Source of the DNA: Candidatus Competibacteraceae bacterium
Lineage (GTDB): Bacteria > Pseudomonadota > Gammaproteobacteria > Competibacterales > Competibacteraceae
DNA: 59,603 nucleotides
Reading direction: 5' to 3'
NCBI GenBank assembly: GCA_027492875.1
Contig: JAPUDV010000089.1
Coordinates: 1 to 59,603, forward strand
The translations under genes were made by a program, and so were the position numbers. How positions within the stretch are numbered: position 1 is the stretch's first letter; every line of letters starts with the position of its first letter. This document shows positions 9,204-17,363 of this stretch, piece by piece. Below the pieces are notes generated by a model that worked only from the letters and a program-made list of their open reading frames with translations, was not told where the DNA came from and did not search any database.

Positions 9204-9548
9204 TCAGGCCTGCTTGAGGGTCGTCAGCGCCTGTTCGACGCTGTCCGCCACGGTAAAAAACTTGAGAAACCCGGTGACCGCCATGGTGTCCTGGAGCGTT
9301 TCCGCCAGCCTGGCCAAAGCGACCCGGCCATTGCGCGCCACGGCCTGACGGTAGAGCAGGAGCAGCATGCGCAGACCGGCGCTGGACATGTAGGTGACGC
9401 CTCCCAAGTCCAGGATCAACGAGCCCTCCTGCTGCAACAGAGGCAGGATCTGGGTTTGTAACCCCGGCGCGGAACTGCCATCCACCTCGCCGGCCACGGC
9501 CACGACCGTGATTTCGTCCCGGGTGGAAACCTCGACCTTGATCGCCAT
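9204..9548 (-). CDS. STAS-domain anti-anti-sigma factor, upstream of glgX
   Basis: This 114-residue single STAS domain carries YMSSAGLRM, where S56 aligns with the serine phosphorylated in RsbV-type proteins. The N-terminal AVAGEVDGSSAPGLQ is the typical first helix-strand element. ATG 9548 has AAGGA nine bases upstream. The stop is separated from the glgX start by only 2 bases, which implies coupled translation and stoichiometric expression with the debranching enzyme. The AGE-fold gene lies 33 bases upstream on the same strand. It may share the kinase encoded at 6289-6708 or use another encoded elsewhere. Confidence 0.9.
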   Translation of the reverse strand: MAIKVEVSTRDEITVVAVAGEVDGSSAPGLQTQILPLLQQEGSLILDLGGVTYMSSAGLRMLLLLYRQAVARNGRVALARLAETLQDTMAVTGFLKFFTVADSVEQALTTLKQA

Positions 9549-9581
9549 AGGCTTGAATCCTTCGGTGGGGTGCGCGTCGAT

Positions 9582-11411
9582 CTACCGCACGGGAGTGAGC
9601 GTAGCCTTGACGCGCACGTCTTGACGCGAGTCCGGCAGTTGGATCGACAGCCCTTCGGCGTCGAAGGCGGCATGAGGCCGTCCGTCGATCTCGACCGCGG
9701 TCAGGCGCACGCTCCCCTCGGGCAGGATATCCGGGGCCACCCGCAGAATCCGGCCAGGAAAGCCGTCGGGCCGTGGCTTGAAGTAGAGCGTCATCGGCTG
9801 CTTGTTGATCAGCAGGTTGATGTAGACCGCCGACAGGTAGCACAGCTCGGTGGAGTGATAGGCGCTCATCGAATGGCTGCCCTTGAGCCGTTCGTTGCCC
9901 AGCAGATAGGGCAGGCCGTTGGCCAGCACGTTGAAGTAAACGCCTCCGTCGTCGTGATCCAGGAAGAAGGCGTTATAGAAAGCCGCCGCCTCGCGACCGT
10001 GTTTCTGGTAGTCCTCGCCGCTCAGGCAGCCCTGCAGGATCAGATAGGCCAGAATTGCCTGTTCCTGCTGCCACCAGGCCTTGCGGTCGTGCCAGACGAA
10101 GCGGTGGGCTTCCTCGCCCGGAGCCAGCACGCGCTCGACCACGTCATACCAACCGTTACGGACTTGATCGGAACCGACAGCGGGCATCAGTTGGGCGATC
10201 TTCTCGGCCAGCACCACGTAATCGGCGCTCGGACGAATGCTGTGGATGCGCATCAGGTTCCAGGCAATCTTGAGATTGTGCCCGACCACCGCGCGATTCT
10301 GCTGCCAGCCCCAGGTGGTATCGTGGCTCCAGTCCTCGTGAAACCGTTCCTGGACAAAGGGCGAGTGTTCGTAGTCCGGAAAGTACTTGACGATGGTGTC
10401 GGCGGTATACGCCAGGAAATCGGCGTATTTGTCCTCGCCCGTGGCCAGCCAAAGGTTGATGAGGTAAGCCGGGGCGTGATCGCCCACCGAGTTCCAATTC
10501 TTTCTGGCCCGGTTGTTGCCTTTGTCCAGCAACGGCGAGCGGGGATCCAGGCCGATCGGGTCGATGTGGGAGAAATACCCGCCTTTGTCGTTATCCTTAT
10601 AGTATTTGTCGAACAGTTCGATGGTTTTCTCGATGTCGTACAGGATGCGCGGATCGCCGGTGATGCGATAGGTTTGAGTCGGGCCGGCCAAGGCGTAGAT
10701 CTGCTCGTACATGGGCAGTGAATCAAAGTCGTCCCCAAATTCCGAGGTCAGCAGCTTTTGTTCGCGGTCGCCGGAAACCTTGACCCCGTGATACCAGTAG
10801 ATCAGGTCTTCGTCCGCGTCGAAGAAGCGCATGTGGTCACGCAGGTATTTCGTGCCTTTCTCGGCGGCTTCCAGAAAGCTTTCCTCGCCGGTGAGCATGT
10901 AGGCCGAGGCCATGCCGTAAACCATGCGGGAAATGGTGTCGGTTTCCTGCAGGTAATCGCCTTTCTTGCCGCCCGCCAAGTGCAGAATGGTGCGGTAGTT
11001 GCGATAGTCGATGGACTGGTTGGGATAGTTGAATTGCCAGCGCAGGTAGCTGTTGGCAATGGAACGGATCTGTTTGATCCACCAATCCGGCTCCTCGTGG
11101 CGGTAGTGACCGGGACCATCTCCCGGAAAGACCATCGATTTGACCTCGATCCGCAATGCTCCGGCCTGGGGATAAAAAACGCAGTAGGCGTAAACCTGCT
11201 GGCCCGGTTGAAGCATGTCCTGAATGCGCGCCGTGCAGTCCTGATAGGACTCTTCGAGGTTCTGGGTAATGCGGGCGTATGTGGTGGGAGTAAGATAGAT
11301 ACGGAATTCACGGCCGTCGCTGGTTTTGATCTCGAAATTGCCAGCGGCGCGATCGACCTGGGTGACGTAGCCGGCAATGGTGTCTGAATAGCTATATCTT
11401 TGTACTTCCAT
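9582..11411 (-). CDS. Large protein with N-acylglucosamine 2-epimerase-like (alpha/alpha) barrel
   Basis: The 609 residues divide into three parts. A beta-rich N-terminal domain (about 1-95) includes IAGYVTQVDRAAGNFEIK. A long helical barrel (about 110-520) has repeated hairpins and aromatic/His-rich loops (GDHAPAYLINLWLATGED, DWSHDTTWGWQQNRAVVGHN, VWHDRKAWWQQEQ). A C-terminal beta domain (about 530-609) follows. The W-x-x-Q-x-R and H-N patterns resemble AGE/cellobiose 2-epimerase and related glycoside enzymes, but the substrate cannot be read from the sequence. ATG 11411 has GAGG seven bases upstream. As first gene of the cluster with glgX it probably acts on a sugar or glucan. No signal peptide is seen. 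Confidence 0.7.
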   Translation of the reverse strand: MEVQRYSYSDTIAGYVTQVDRAAGNFEIKTSDGREFRIYLTPTTYARITQNLEESYQDCTARIQDMLQPGQQVYAYCVFYPQAGALRIEVKSMVFPGDGPGHYRHEEPDWWIKQIRSIANSYLRWQFNYPNQSIDYRNYRTILHLAGGKKGDYLQETDTISRMVYGMASAYMLTGEESFLEAAEKGTKYLRDHMRFFDADEDLIYWYHGVKVSGDREQKLLTSEFGDDFDSLPMYEQIYALAGPTQTYRITGDPRILYDIEKTIELFDKYYKDNDKGGYFSHIDPIGLDPRSPLLDKGNNRARKNWNSVGDHAPAYLINLWLATGEDKYADFLAYTADTIVKYFPDYEHSPFVQERFHEDWSHDTTWGWQQNRAVVGHNLKIAWNLMRIHSIRPSADYVVLAEKIAQLMPAVGSDQVRNGWYDVVERVLAPGEEAHRFVWHDRKAWWQQEQAILAYLILQGCLSGEDYQKHGREAAAFYNAFFLDHDDGGVYFNVLANGLPYLLGNERLKGSHSMSAYHSTELCYLSAVYINLLINKQPMTLYFKPRPDGFPGRILRVAPDILPEGSVRLTAVEIDGRPHAAFDAEGLSIQLPDSRQDVRVKATLTPVR

Positions 11412-11612
11412 TAGTTATCCTCATCGTCAGTGAAATTTGGGTTTGATCACAATAATCCCAGCACTCTGAATCAAGTGTAGATGGGGTTGGCAAGCCGTCA
11501 ACTGGGCAGCGCGAGGCGTGGCTTTAATTTTTAATCGTTAATCCGCATTGCGCTACAGCATGCAGGCCACCATGATGATTGCCACGAGACTCTCTCGGTT
11601 TAAGGGGTGGCC
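11412..11612. promoter_or_regulatory. Divergent intergenic region between AGE-like gene and prolyl-tRNA editing gene
   Basis: These 201 bases lie between a leftward and a rightward gene and must hold both promoters. It is A/T-richer than its flanks (for example around 11440-11480 and 11523-11545). No unambiguous -35/-10 pair, operator palindrome or RNA structure was recognised, and the assignment rests on the divergent gene arrangement. Confidence 0.3.
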
Positions 11613-12107
11613 ATGTCTATTGACAGCCAACAATTCATGATCATGCTCGACCAATTGGGCATCGTGACCGCGACCGTCGAACATCCGCCGCTGCGCACCA
11701 TCGAGGACAGTCGGCGCTTGCGCGGCAATTTGAAGGGCGGACATGTCAAAAGTCTGTTTCTTAAAGATAAAAAAGGCGGATACTGGCTGCTGACCGCGTT
11801 GGAGCAAACACGGGTCGACCTGCGGGTTGCGGCGTCCCTGCTGCAAGCGCCACGCTTTTCGTTCGCGAATGAGGAGGATCTCGGCCAGTTCCTCGGCGTC
11901 GTTCCCGGAGCGGTATCTCCGTTCGCGGCCGCGAACGATGTAAAGGGTCGGGTCTGCGTGGTCTTCGATCGGCGCGTGCTCGATGCCGACCTTCTGAACT
12001 GCCACCCGCTCAGGAACGACCGCACGACCGTGATCGCCGCCATCGATCTCCTGAAATTTCTCGACGGGGTCGGACACCCCCCGCGCATCATTCATCTTCC
12101 CGGTTGA
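11613..12107 (+). CDS. YbaK/ProX-type prolyl-tRNA editing (deacylase) domain protein
   Basis: This 164-residue stand-alone INS/YbaK-like domain matches the ProXp-ala/PrdX group. These proteins hydrolyse alanine (or similar) mischarged on tRNA-Pro. Visible features are the N-terminal TVEHPPLRTIEDSRRLRG, then GGHVKSLFLKDKKGGYWLLTA with the lysine-containing active-site strand, and VPGAVSPFAAANDVKGRVCVVFD near the C-terminus. ATG 11613 is preferred over a GTG two codons upstream because AAGGGG at 11602-11607 gives a 5-base spacing. It is monocistronic and converges on the phosphatase gene. The exact mischarged amino acid is not determinable from sequence alone. Confidence 0.88.
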   Translation: MSIDSQQFMIMLDQLGIVTATVEHPPLRTIEDSRRLRGNLKGGHVKSLFLKDKKGGYWLLTALEQTRVDLRVAASLLQAPRFSFANEEDLGQFLGVVPGAVSPFAAANDVKGRVCVVFDRRVLDADLLNCHPLRNDRTTVIAAIDLLKFLDGVGHPPRIIHLPG

Positions 12108-12160
12108 ACGGTGCCCTGGGTGGGTGGCCCGGCCTCCGCTGGCGGTTGCCGATTACGACT

Positions 12161-14179
12161 TCAGGCGGTGGCGCCGGTTTCGCCGGTCACTTCGGGCGTC
12201 GAGGAAACCTCGGCGCCGGCGGGACCGCGCCAGCGCAGCGCCAACAGGGTGATGTCATCGCTTTGCGGATAGCCGTCCACGAAGGATCGAACCGAGTTCA
12301 TGACGCCGTCGATGATGGTGTGGGCGGAGCACTCGCGGCATACCGCAGCCAGGGCATCGTTCAGGCGGGTCGCCGTAAACATCTCGTGTCGGATGTTCAT
12401 CGCCTCGGTAACCCCGTCGGTGTAAACCACCAGACCTTCGCCAGGCAGCAGCCGGATGACGTCCTCCTGATAAATGGAATCGGCGAAGAAACCGAGCACC
12501 AGCCCACCTTTTTTCTTCTCGATTGCTTCCGCGCCGCCGCTGCACCGCAACGCAAACGGCAGTTCGTGGCCGCCGTCGCTGCATGTAATCTCGCCGGTGC
12601 GCAGGTCCAGAATACCGGCGAAGACCGTGACAAACATGCCTTCCGGATTATTCTGGCACAGGGCTTTGTTGACCCGTTCCATGATGCGGCCGACCGAAGC
12701 GGAGTCGCGCCGCGCTTCTGCGGTGAACAAGGTTTTGGTGACCGCCATGAACAGCGCGGCCGGAACGCCCTTGTCCGATACGTCACCGATCAGGAAGAAC
12801 AGGCGGTGCTCGTCGAGCAGGAAAAAATCGAACAGGTCGCCGCCCACCGCCTTCGCCGGTTCCAGCACCGCGTGCAGGTCGCACTCGGCATGCCCCGGCA
12901 ACACGAACGAGTCGGGCAGCATGCCCATCTGGATGCCGCGTGCCGCCGACAGCTCGCCTTCGATGCGCTCCTTGGCGGCGGTCGTGGTCTTGAGATCGAC
13001 GATATACGCCTTCAGCGTGGTTACCATCGAGTACAGCGCGCCGCCCAGGTAGCCGACTTCATCGTTGCGGTTCTCGGAGACCTTGAGCAGTTCCGCGTGC
13101 ATTTCCTGGTCGGCGTCGAAGTTGCGTTCCACCAGCCGACGGGTCTGTACGGTAAGGCGGGCCAGCGGCCTGACCATCCGGTTGAGGAAAGGTAGCGCCA
13201 GCGCCATGCCCAGCAACAGCAGCAGAACGGTCAATCCGCCACCGATGGTCAGCAAGGCATGGAGTTCCGTCCGCATGTTGACGGGCAGGCGCATGAGCGC
13301 CGCTCCATCGGGCAAACCGTCCGTGCCGAACATGGGCGCCGCGACGTACAACAGCGCATGCTTGAACAGCACGTTATGGACCCCGCTATTCTCGAGATAC
13401 GAGGCGGGCGCGCTGTCCTTGATGACCTTTTCGACGATACCGCGCTCGGCGGCGGTCAGCGCCGTGGCTTTATCGACGCCCTCGGCGGACGTGACAGCCA
13501 ATGGCTTGAGGGTTTCGTCGAACACCCAGATCGTGTCGATCAGCGCCGCCGCCATGACGGTTTCCATCATCCGCTTGAGGCCGATACTTTTGATAATCTG
13601 GCTGTCGTGGTCGAGCAGGCGAGCGATCAGGACCATGCCACTGCGATCCGGTAGAGCAACCCCGCCATAGTACAATGGGCGACCGTCCCGCCGGCGGTGC
13701 TGACCTTCGGCGAAAACGTTGAACTCTCGTCCCCCCAACAACATTTGGAAGGCCGGTTGCCGGGTCAGACCGGAATCCACGGCGATGGCCGCATCGATAT
13801 CATCGAGCGACCAGAAGATCGGGATACCGCGGGTGTCGGTTACCCAAATCTCCGGGATTTCATTGCGGGCCGCGATGCCGCGCAGGGCGCGATTGATTTC
13901 CCGCGTCGAGGCTTTACCCCGGCGTGCGATTTGTATTAAATTTGATACTATATCGGCTTGGGCCTGTACGTCATTGCCAACGATTCCCTCGATGGCCGCC
14001 GGTACTTGCCGGATGAAGCTGATGGACTGGGCGAGCAACTGGGCTACCAGCATGCCATCCCGCTCGGTTCGCTCCAGGACGGACTGCCAGGAGATATAGG
14101 CAAACACCCCGGCGGCGCTCGGAAAACCGATGGCGATGATCAGCATGACGAGGAGGAAAAGCCGATGGCGCAGGGTCAT
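12161..14179 (-). CDS. Membrane-anchored SpoIIE-type PP2C phosphatase with HAMP domain
   Basis: The 672-residue protein begins with a transmembrane helix (about 7-27) and has an extracytoplasmic sensor region (about 30-325), which could be a Cache-type fold. A second helix (LLTIGGGLTVLLLLLGMALA) is followed by a HAMP domain, a coiled coil (TTTAAKERIEGELSAARGIQ) and a SpoIIE/RsbU phosphatase domain. Metal-binding residues occur in VGGDLFDFF, LIGDVSDKG, DGVTEAMN and SDDITLLAL. Such enzymes dephosphorylate STAS proteins and start a partner switch. ATG 14179 is chosen because it directly precedes the first membrane helix. It sits 11 bases after the substrate-binding protein gene, so it is likely co-expressed with the ABC-like set. 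Confidence 0.93.
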   Translation of the reverse strand: MTLRHRLFLLVMLIIAIGFPSAAGVFAYISWQSVLERTERDGMLVAQLLAQSISFIRQVPAAIEGIVGNDVQAQADIVSNLIQIARRGKASTREINRALRGIAARNEIPEIWVTDTRGIPIFWSLDDIDAAIAVDSGLTRQPAFQMLLGGREFNVFAEGQHRRRDGRPLYYGGVALPDRSGMVLIARLLDHDSQIIKSIGLKRMMETVMAAALIDTIWVFDETLKPLAVTSAEGVDKATALTAAERGIVEKVIKDSAPASYLENSGVHNVLFKHALLYVAAPMFGTDGLPDGAALMRLPVNMRTELHALLTIGGGLTVLLLLLGMALALPFLNRMVRPLARLTVQTRRLVERNFDADQEMHAELLKVSENRNDEVGYLGGALYSMVTTLKAYIVDLKTTTAAKERIEGELSAARGIQMGMLPDSFVLPGHAECDLHAVLEPAKAVGGDLFDFFLLDEHRLFFLIGDVSDKGVPAALFMAVTKTLFTAEARRDSASVGRIMERVNKALCQNNPEGMFVTVFAGILDLRTGEITCSDGGHELPFALRCSGGAEAIEKKKGGLVLGFFADSIYQEDVIRLLPGEGLVVYTDGVTEAMNIRHEMFTATRLNDALAAVCRECSAHTIIDGVMNSVRSFVDGYPQSDDITLLALRWRGPAGAEVSSTPEVTGETGATA

Positions 14180-14190
14180 GGCGCGTGACC

Positions 14191-15081
14191 CTACTTGAGC
14201 CAGATGATGGCGGTGGCCAATCGCTGGGCCACGGCATAGTCCAGGGGGAAATAGACGAGCCCGCGCGGTCCGAACCAGCGCTCGTAGATCTCGATGTAGG
14301 ATCCCCGGAACTCGTCGACCCCGTCGAGGAGTTCCGCGAACGTGCGGTTGACGAAGTCGCGCCATTCGGAGTCGTCCTGAGGCAGGATGCATGCCATCGA
14401 TTCGTAGGACAACACCTCGGTCCGCGGCAACAGGACGACCTTGCTCTTGAGCGGGCTTTTTTCCACCTTGGCGCGCAGCACGATGCCTATGTTGGATAGT
14501 CCGTCGATCTCTCCGCGCTCGAACAGGGCGAAGCCGACATCCATGTCGGGCACTTCGACGATCACCACGTCGGGTACATGCTCGGCGAGAATGCCAGCGG
14601 TCGTGGTGCCGGCGGCGACGCCGATGCGCTTGCCGCGCAGATCCTCAAGTTGGGCGGCGGTGGCGCGCAGCGTCATGATCCGGGTGCCGTTGCCAAAAAA
14701 CGGAATCGAGAAATCCACGCGGGCTTCCCGCTCCCACGTCGGGGTGGTGATGCCGCACTCGATATCGATGGCGGCGCTGGTCACCAGTTCCATGCGGTCG
14801 CTCGCCGTGGTCGGGACCAGCTTCATTTCAATCGGGCGGCCGAGCCGTTGCTCGAGCCGCTTGTGGATTTCGCGGAGCAGGTCGACCGAGAACCCGACCA
14901 GTTTTTCCTTTTTGTCGCGGTAGGCAAAGGGCATGGTATCCGCGCGGGTTCCGGCGTTGAAGATACCGGTGTTGTTAATGCGGTCGAGAACGTGCTCCGC
15001 CCATACCGTTCCAGGCGCGGTGCAAGCCAGCATCGCCACCACGGTCATGCGTGGCAGGCAGCGGCGGAGAATCATGGCCAT
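14191..15081 (-). CDS. Periplasmic amino-acid-type substrate-binding protein (SBP_bac_3)
   Basis: This 296-residue protein has a signal peptide (cleavage probably after TVWA at about residue 27) and a type 3 solute-binding fold. Recognisable segments are TRADTMPFAYRDKKEKLVGF, then DIECGITTPTWEREARVDFS and the second-lobe strand LRGKRIGVAAGTTT. These families usually bind polar amino acids or related small acids. ATG 15081 is used; a TTG at 15090 is an alternative, with GGGGG five bases before it. It is followed after 11 bases by the SpoIIE phosphatase and preceded by a permease gene. The ligand could serve as a signal to the phosphatase rather than as a nutrient (inference). Confidence 0.88.
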   Translation of the reverse strand: MAMILRRCLPRMTVVAMLACTAPGTVWAEHVLDRINNTGIFNAGTRADTMPFAYRDKKEKLVGFSVDLLREIHKRLEQRLGRPIEMKLVPTTASDRMELVTSAAIDIECGITTPTWEREARVDFSIPFFGNGTRIMTLRATAAQLEDLRGKRIGVAAGTTTAGILAEHVPDVVIVEVPDMDVGFALFERGEIDGLSNIGIVLRAKVEKSPLKSKVVLLPRTEVLSYESMACILPQDDSEWRDFVNRTFAELLDGVDEFRGSYIEIYERWFGPRGLVYFPLDYAVAQRLATAIIWLK

Positions 15082-15101
15082 CTGTTTCAAGGTTTCCCCC
15101 T

Positions 15102-15761
15102 TTAGTCGCCACTTTTTTGCGAGGGCGCCGCGCTGACGCGCGCCAGCAGGCGCTTCTTGACATGACCCATGGCCCAGTTCAGTGGAAAACAAAATATAAG
15201 AAAATAGCCCATGGCGTAAGCGTAAACCCAGAGCATGGTTTCATCACCGCCCACTGCGGCAATAATGATGTTGCAACGCGATACGAGCTCGCCCACGCCG
15301 ATGACCGAAGCGGTGCTCGATGCCATCACGATGATCAGCAGGTACATGGTCCAGCTTGGAATGAACAGCAGCGCGGCCGCATGATTGTGGACACGCCAGT
15401 GTTGCCAGGCGACAAAGAGATTGTCGGAGACGAACCCCACCACGGCGACCGAGAGCGCCAGCGCGGCCTTGAGCCAACCGGGAAAGAGGTAGATCTGGCC
15501 GGCAGCCTCGAATTCGGTCGGAATGAGAAAGGCCAGGTAGAACAGGAACACGAAGGTCGGGATATTGCGCGCCAGTTCGGTGAGAGCGAGGCTCGCGCCT
15601 GCGATGACCTTCCATCTGGACATGCGCATCCGGGCCAGCACCGCGCCGAGCACGGTGCCGATGGCCATGGATACCAGCGAAATCAGGATGTTCCACGCGA
15701 AGCCGCCCGCCAGGAACGGCGTCCACGCCAGCAACATCGCCACGATTTCAGCGGCCGTCAT
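15102..15761 (-). CDS. ABC-type amino acid permease subunit
   Basis: This 219-residue protein with about five membrane helices belongs to the HisM/GlnP permease family. The typical LTELARNIPTFVFLFYLAFL corresponds to the conserved R-x-x-P segment, and ASSTASVIGVGELVSR is the usual C-terminal conserved loop. The cytoplasmic EAA loop that docks to the ATPase is hard to recognise: the expected stretch reads AWQHWRVHNHAAALLFIPSW. It overlaps the 3' end of the fusion gene by 14 bases and precedes the substrate-binding gene by 20. No ATPase gene is present in the cluster. Confidence 0.85.
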   Translation of the reverse strand: MTAAEIVAMLLAWTPFLAGGFAWNILISLVSMAIGTVLGAVLARMRMSRWKVIAGASLALTELARNIPTFVFLFYLAFLIPTEFEAAGQIYLFPGWLKAALALSVAVVGFVSDNLFVAWQHWRVHNHAAALLFIPSWTMYLLIIVMASSTASVIGVGELVSRCNIIIAAVGGDETMLWVYAYAMGYFLIFCFPLNWAMGHVKKRLLARVSAAPSQKSGD

Positions 15762-17352
15762 GCTGGTGCAACCGGCGCTCGATGTGGTTGAAGATGCGGA
15801 CGACGCCCATCACCAGCAGGAAGTAGGTGATCATCAGCACGTTCATCATGACGGCGGGGTTGCCCTGTTCGGCCACGATGGCGGTGGAAGCCGAGACCAA
15901 TTCCGGTACGGCAATGACACTAGCCATGCCGGTCGCCTTCACGACGTTGACCAGCGAAGCAACAACCGATGCGTAGGCGAGGCGCAGCACCTGTGGCAGG
16001 TTGCGCCAACCCAACGCAAAGCCGGGTTCCTGGTGTTTCAGTACGGCGCTTGCCTCGAGCAGGGCAAACACGATGGCGCATCCCGTATAGGTCGAAAGGC
16101 AGAAGATGGCGATTATGGAGCCGTCGAAAGTCCACCCGACACGGGTTACAACGATATGACCAATACCGAAAAAAACCAGGTAGATCAGCAGCAGGGGGGG
16201 CGTCATCCGGCCGATGGCGGCCGACAGCCGCACCAAGTCGCGGAGGAAAGGGATGCCCGATTCGGCCACTAGCGCCCCGAGGCAGCCCACGAGCAGACTG
16301 CCCGCGATGGAGGCCATCATCAGGTGCAGCGTCATCCAGAGGCCGGACAGGAACAGGTCGCGATCATAGGCATCGTAGAGGATCGTCAGGTTGAGTCCGG
16401 TTTGTTCCTTGATCAGCAGACCGACGTGGTACAGACCGGCGACGTCGGTGGAGGTCAGCAGGAGTTTGTTCCGGCACTCGGCTGGCCATTCGCCGCGGGC
16501 CAGACGGGTGCAAACCGGGCCGCCGTCGGGACGGACGCGGGTCCAGAGTTCGTGCGTGTCGGCCAGGAACCGGCTCGGCTTGATGCCCCAATGCTTCTCG
16601 GTCTCGATCAGCCAGCCGCCGCGATGCCAATCGGCGATCGCATCGGAGAGGGCGCGCTCGAGTCGGGATCCCTGTTCTGAGGCGGCGATGGCCATGGCCC
16701 AGGGCGAGATCATCGTCGAAGGCAGCGGCGTCCCGTAGTTCGCCCATTCCGGATCGTTCAGGATACCCGCGATGCCGGTGTCATCGTACAGCCAGGCGAT
16801 GCAGCGTCCATCGCGCAAGGCCAGTTTGGTGTCGCGCGTGCCGTTGAAGACTTGCAGGTCGAGCAGAAAGCGCTGGGCCATCGGTCGGTTGAAGTAGGAA
16901 CCTTGAGTGGCGCACACTTTTTGGCCGCGCAGATCGGCCCAACCGGACAGCCGGTTGCTGGAGGGCGCCACGACCGTCACGCCGCTGGCGTAGTAGTTGG
17001 GCTCGATGAGAGTGGCGATCTGTCGGCGTTGCGGGGTGTCGCCCAAGGTGGCGATCACCACGTCGATGGCGCCCTCCTCGAGCTTTTGCAGACGGCTGGT
17101 GGAACTCACGGCGACGAGCTGCACGCCGACGCCAAGGCGGCGCGCGAGTTCGGCGGCGAGATCCGGCTCGAAGCCGACCAGATGACCGCTGGCGTTCAGC
17201 ATGCCGAACGGCGGATAGTCGGATTTGACGCCGACGACCAGGGTTCCGCGTTTCTGGATCAGGTCGAGCCGGTCGGCCAACGCCTCCCGGTTACCCAGAA
17301 TGGCGAGCACCACCAACACGCACGCGATACGGAATATCGGACCGCGGCCCAT
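15748..17352 (-). CDS. Fused substrate-binding protein and ABC permease
   Basis: This 534-residue protein has a signal-anchor (about 7-27) and a type 3 substrate-binding domain with GTLVVGVKSDYPPFGM and GFEPDLAAELARRLGVGVQL (about 33-265). A linker is followed by a permease domain (about 325-525) with LSGLWMTLHLMMASIAGSLL, then GRMTPPLLLIYLVFFGIG and VIAVPELVSASTAIV. Fused binding-permease proteins are known mainly in Gram-positive Gln/Glu importers. ATG 17352 directly precedes the signal helix. The EAA-like loop (EASAVLKHQEPGFALGWRN) is degenerate. It overlaps the next permease gene by 14 bases, so the two permeases probably form a heterodimer. Whether they transport or only sense is open. 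Confidence 0.86.
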   Translation of the reverse strand: MGRGPIFRIACVLVVLAILGNREALADRLDLIQKRGTLVVGVKSDYPPFGMLNASGHLVGFEPDLAAELARRLGVGVQLVAVSSTSRLQKLEEGAIDVVIATLGDTPQRRQIATLIEPNYYASGVTVVAPSSNRLSGWADLRGQKVCATQGSYFNRPMAQRFLLDLQVFNGTRDTKLALRDGRCIAWLYDDTGIAGILNDPEWANYGTPLPSTMISPWAMAIAASEQGSRLERALSDAIADWHRGGWLIETEKHWGIKPSRFLADTHELWTRVRPDGGPVCTRLARGEWPAECRNKLLLTSTDVAGLYHVGLLIKEQTGLNLTILYDAYDRDLFLSGLWMTLHLMMASIAGSLLVGCLGALVAESGIPFLRDLVRLSAAIGRMTPPLLLIYLVFFGIGHIVVTRVGWTFDGSIIAIFCLSTYTGCAIVFALLEASAVLKHQEPGFALGWRNLPQVLRLAYASVVASLVNVVKATGMASVIAVPELVSASTAIVAEQGNPAVMMNVLMITYFLLVMGVVRIFNHIERRLHQHDGR

Positions 17353-17363
17353 GGCCTCTCGAC

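Noticed and set aside
13000..14100. + strand frames opposite the SpoIIE phosphatase
   Set aside because: The minus strand encodes the HAMP and phosphatase motifs; the opposite frames have only Arg/Ser-rich composition.
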